NCBI GenBank assembly: GCA_020630115.1
Contig: JAHDCA010000016.1
Location: 1-15,301, forward strand
Origin: Candidatus Dojkabacteria bacterium
GTDB taxonomy: Bacteria > Patescibacteriota > Dojkabacteria > SC72 > JAHDCA01
Direction of reading: 5' to 3'
Length of the DNA: 15,301 nt
Below, in pieces: positions 14,502-15,301 of the stretch. Position numbers and translations under genes: made by a program. Positions within the stretch are counted from its first letter, which is position 1. Every line of letters starts with the position of its first letter. Below the pieces are notes generated by a model. That model had not been told where the DNA came from. It saw only the letters and a program-made list of their open reading frames with translations, and made no database searches.

Positions 14502-15083
14502 ATGGCACTAATACCAACAGTAATTGAGAAAGAAAGAGGAGGGGAGCGAGCATATGATATCTATTCAAGACTCTTAAAAGATCGAATCATCTTCGTCACA
14601 GGCGAGATCAATATGCAGATGGCAAATATTATTGTTGCTCAATTGCTTTTCCTTGAGAAAGAAGACCCAGACAAAGACATCCAGGTATACATCAGCAGCC
14701 AAGGAGGTCACATTGAGGCAGGATACGCAATTATCGATACGATGAGATTTATCAAATGCGATGTTCAAACTATCTGTGTAGGATGGGCAGTATCGATGGG
14801 AGCAATGATATTAACAATGGGTACTAAAGGTAAAAGGTTAGCGCTACCAAATGCAAATGTTATGATTCACCAGCCACTTGGCGGTGCACAAGGTCAAGCA
14901 ACCGATATAATTCTCAAAGCTAAGCAATTAGAGAAAACCAAAGCAAGAATAATCAAAATGCTCGTTGAGGCAACTGGTCAAACTGAGGAAGTAATCAGCA
15001 GAGATGCTGAGAGGGACTTCTGGATGACCTCAAAAGAAGCTATGAAGTATGGTCTGATCGATAAGGTTGTTGAGAAGAGGTAG
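14502..15083 (+). CDS. clpP: ATP-dependent Clp protease proteolytic subunit, 193 aa
   Basis: ClpP forms two stacked seven-membered rings whose inner chamber degrades proteins fed by ClpX, ClpA or ClpC. The catalytic triad is S98 (GWAVSMGAM), H123 (MIHQP) and D172 (AERDFWMTSKEA). The N-terminus MALIPTVIEKERGGERAYDI aligns with the mature form and has no propeptide. YGLIDKVVEKR closes the protein as usual, and the length is standard. One oddity: the conserved NSPGG of the oxyanion loop is SSQGG (65-69), with Pro replaced by Gln, and the following Ser is His70. The two glycines that form the oxyanion hole remain, so activity is likely. No clpX is seen up to the window end; a tRNA gene follows. 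tig lies upstream on the same strand, separated by two genes. Confidence 0.96.
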   Translation: MALIPTVIEKERGGERAYDIYSRLLKDRIIFVTGEINMQMANIIVAQLLFLEKEDPDKDIQVYISSQGGHIEAGYAIIDTMRFIKCDVQTICVGWAVSMGAMILTMGTKGKRLALPNANVMIHQPLGGAQGQATDIILKAKQLEKTKARIIKMLVEATGQTEEVISRDAERDFWMTSKEAMKYGLIDKVVEKR

Positions 15084-15132
15084 GAAGAATTTTATGTCTC
15101 TAATAACAATCCAATTCAAAGCCCTTAAATCA

Positions 15133-15161
15133 TTAGATATCTTTCAGAAGTACTGTATAAT
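15133..15161 (+). promoter_or_regulatory. Promoter of the tRNA-Val gene
   Basis: TTAGAT (15133-15138), a 17-base spacer and TATAAT (15156-15161). The predicted transcription start is about six bases before the mature tRNA 5' end at 15174. Confidence 0.6.
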
Positions 15162-15173
15162 ATTCTCATTGAT

Positions 15174-15250
15174 GGGTGATTAGCTCAGCTGGCTAGAGCA
15201 CTTGCTCGACACGCAAGGGGTCACTGGTTCGACTCCAGTATCGCCCACCA
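15174..15250 (+). tRNA. tRNA-Val (anticodon GAC)
   Basis: A complete cloverleaf with encoded CCA. The acceptor stem GGGTGAT/ATCGCCC has one T-G wobble. The D stem is GCTC/GAGC. The anticodon stem CTTGC/GCAAG (15201-15205, 15213-15217) encloses the loop TCGACAC. The variable loop has five bases, and the T stem is ACTGG/CCAGT around TTCGACT. The anticodon GAC is at 15208-15210, and discriminator A (15247) fits valine identity. Position 33, almost always U, is C here (15207). The rest of the molecule looks functional, and a promoter lies just upstream. The remaining 51 bases to the window end show no further gene. Confidence 0.95.
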
Positions 15251-15301
15251 TCAAGATAAAAAGTAACTTACTTAAAGATTCTCAGACACTTCCTATTTAC
15301 T

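Noticed and set aside
15206..15210. Reading the tRNA anticodon one base earlier, as CGA (serine)
   Set aside because: The seven-base loop with a perfectly paired five-base stem fixes GAC as the anticodon, and the five-base variable loop is not that of tRNA-Ser.
1..15301. CRISPR arrays, insertion sequences, toxin-antitoxin or restriction-modification systems
   Set aside because: I found no spaced direct repeats, no transposase-like protein, and no pair of genes with those hallmarks on either strand.

Overview
The window is AT-rich bacterial DNA read with the standard code. It is densely packed with small genes, many of them unrecognisable. Single-copy housekeeping genes (trigger factor, ClpP, a tRNA) sit beside an N-in/C-out surface protein and a sortase, and Shine-Dalgarno sequences are rare. 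This suggests a small-genome, monoderm-like bacterium of the Candidate Phyla Radiation (Patescibacteria) type. That placement is inference; no marker here fixes the phylum.

Layout. Positions 35-7127 form one block on the minus strand. Reading in the direction of transcription, it holds a DUF2085-type membrane protein and an AI-2E-type permease (probably one operon), a 267-aa unknown, and a 1044-aa protein built like PEP synthase but lacking its key catalytic residues. It ends with a truncated CDP-alcohol phosphatidyltransferase and a 214-aa unknown. Most of these genes have their own sigma70-like promoter. Position 7238 starts a divergent JAMM/MPN-like gene, which converges on a small anchored unknown. 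Next comes a divergent pair: a membrane-anchored Ig-like protein with an EF-hand (minus) and a sortase (plus). A gene broken by an in-frame stop, another unknown, and the tig region follow. Trigger factor here has no PPIase domain. A strong terminator, a Nudix-like gene, a convergent unknown, clpP and tRNA-Val(GAC) complete the window.

How things fit together. tig and clpP lie near each other, as in many bacteria, and cover nascent-chain folding and proteolysis; no clpX lies between or just after them. The Ig-like protein and the sortase share a 110-bp divergent promoter region, so a substrate-enzyme link is plausible. The most unusual signals are the PEP-synthase-like pseudoenzyme, repeated leaderless promoters with the -10 box 4-6 bases before the start codon, the trigger factor without PPIase, and a tRNA with C instead of U at position 33. 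I did not find a multi-gene defence or mobile system.
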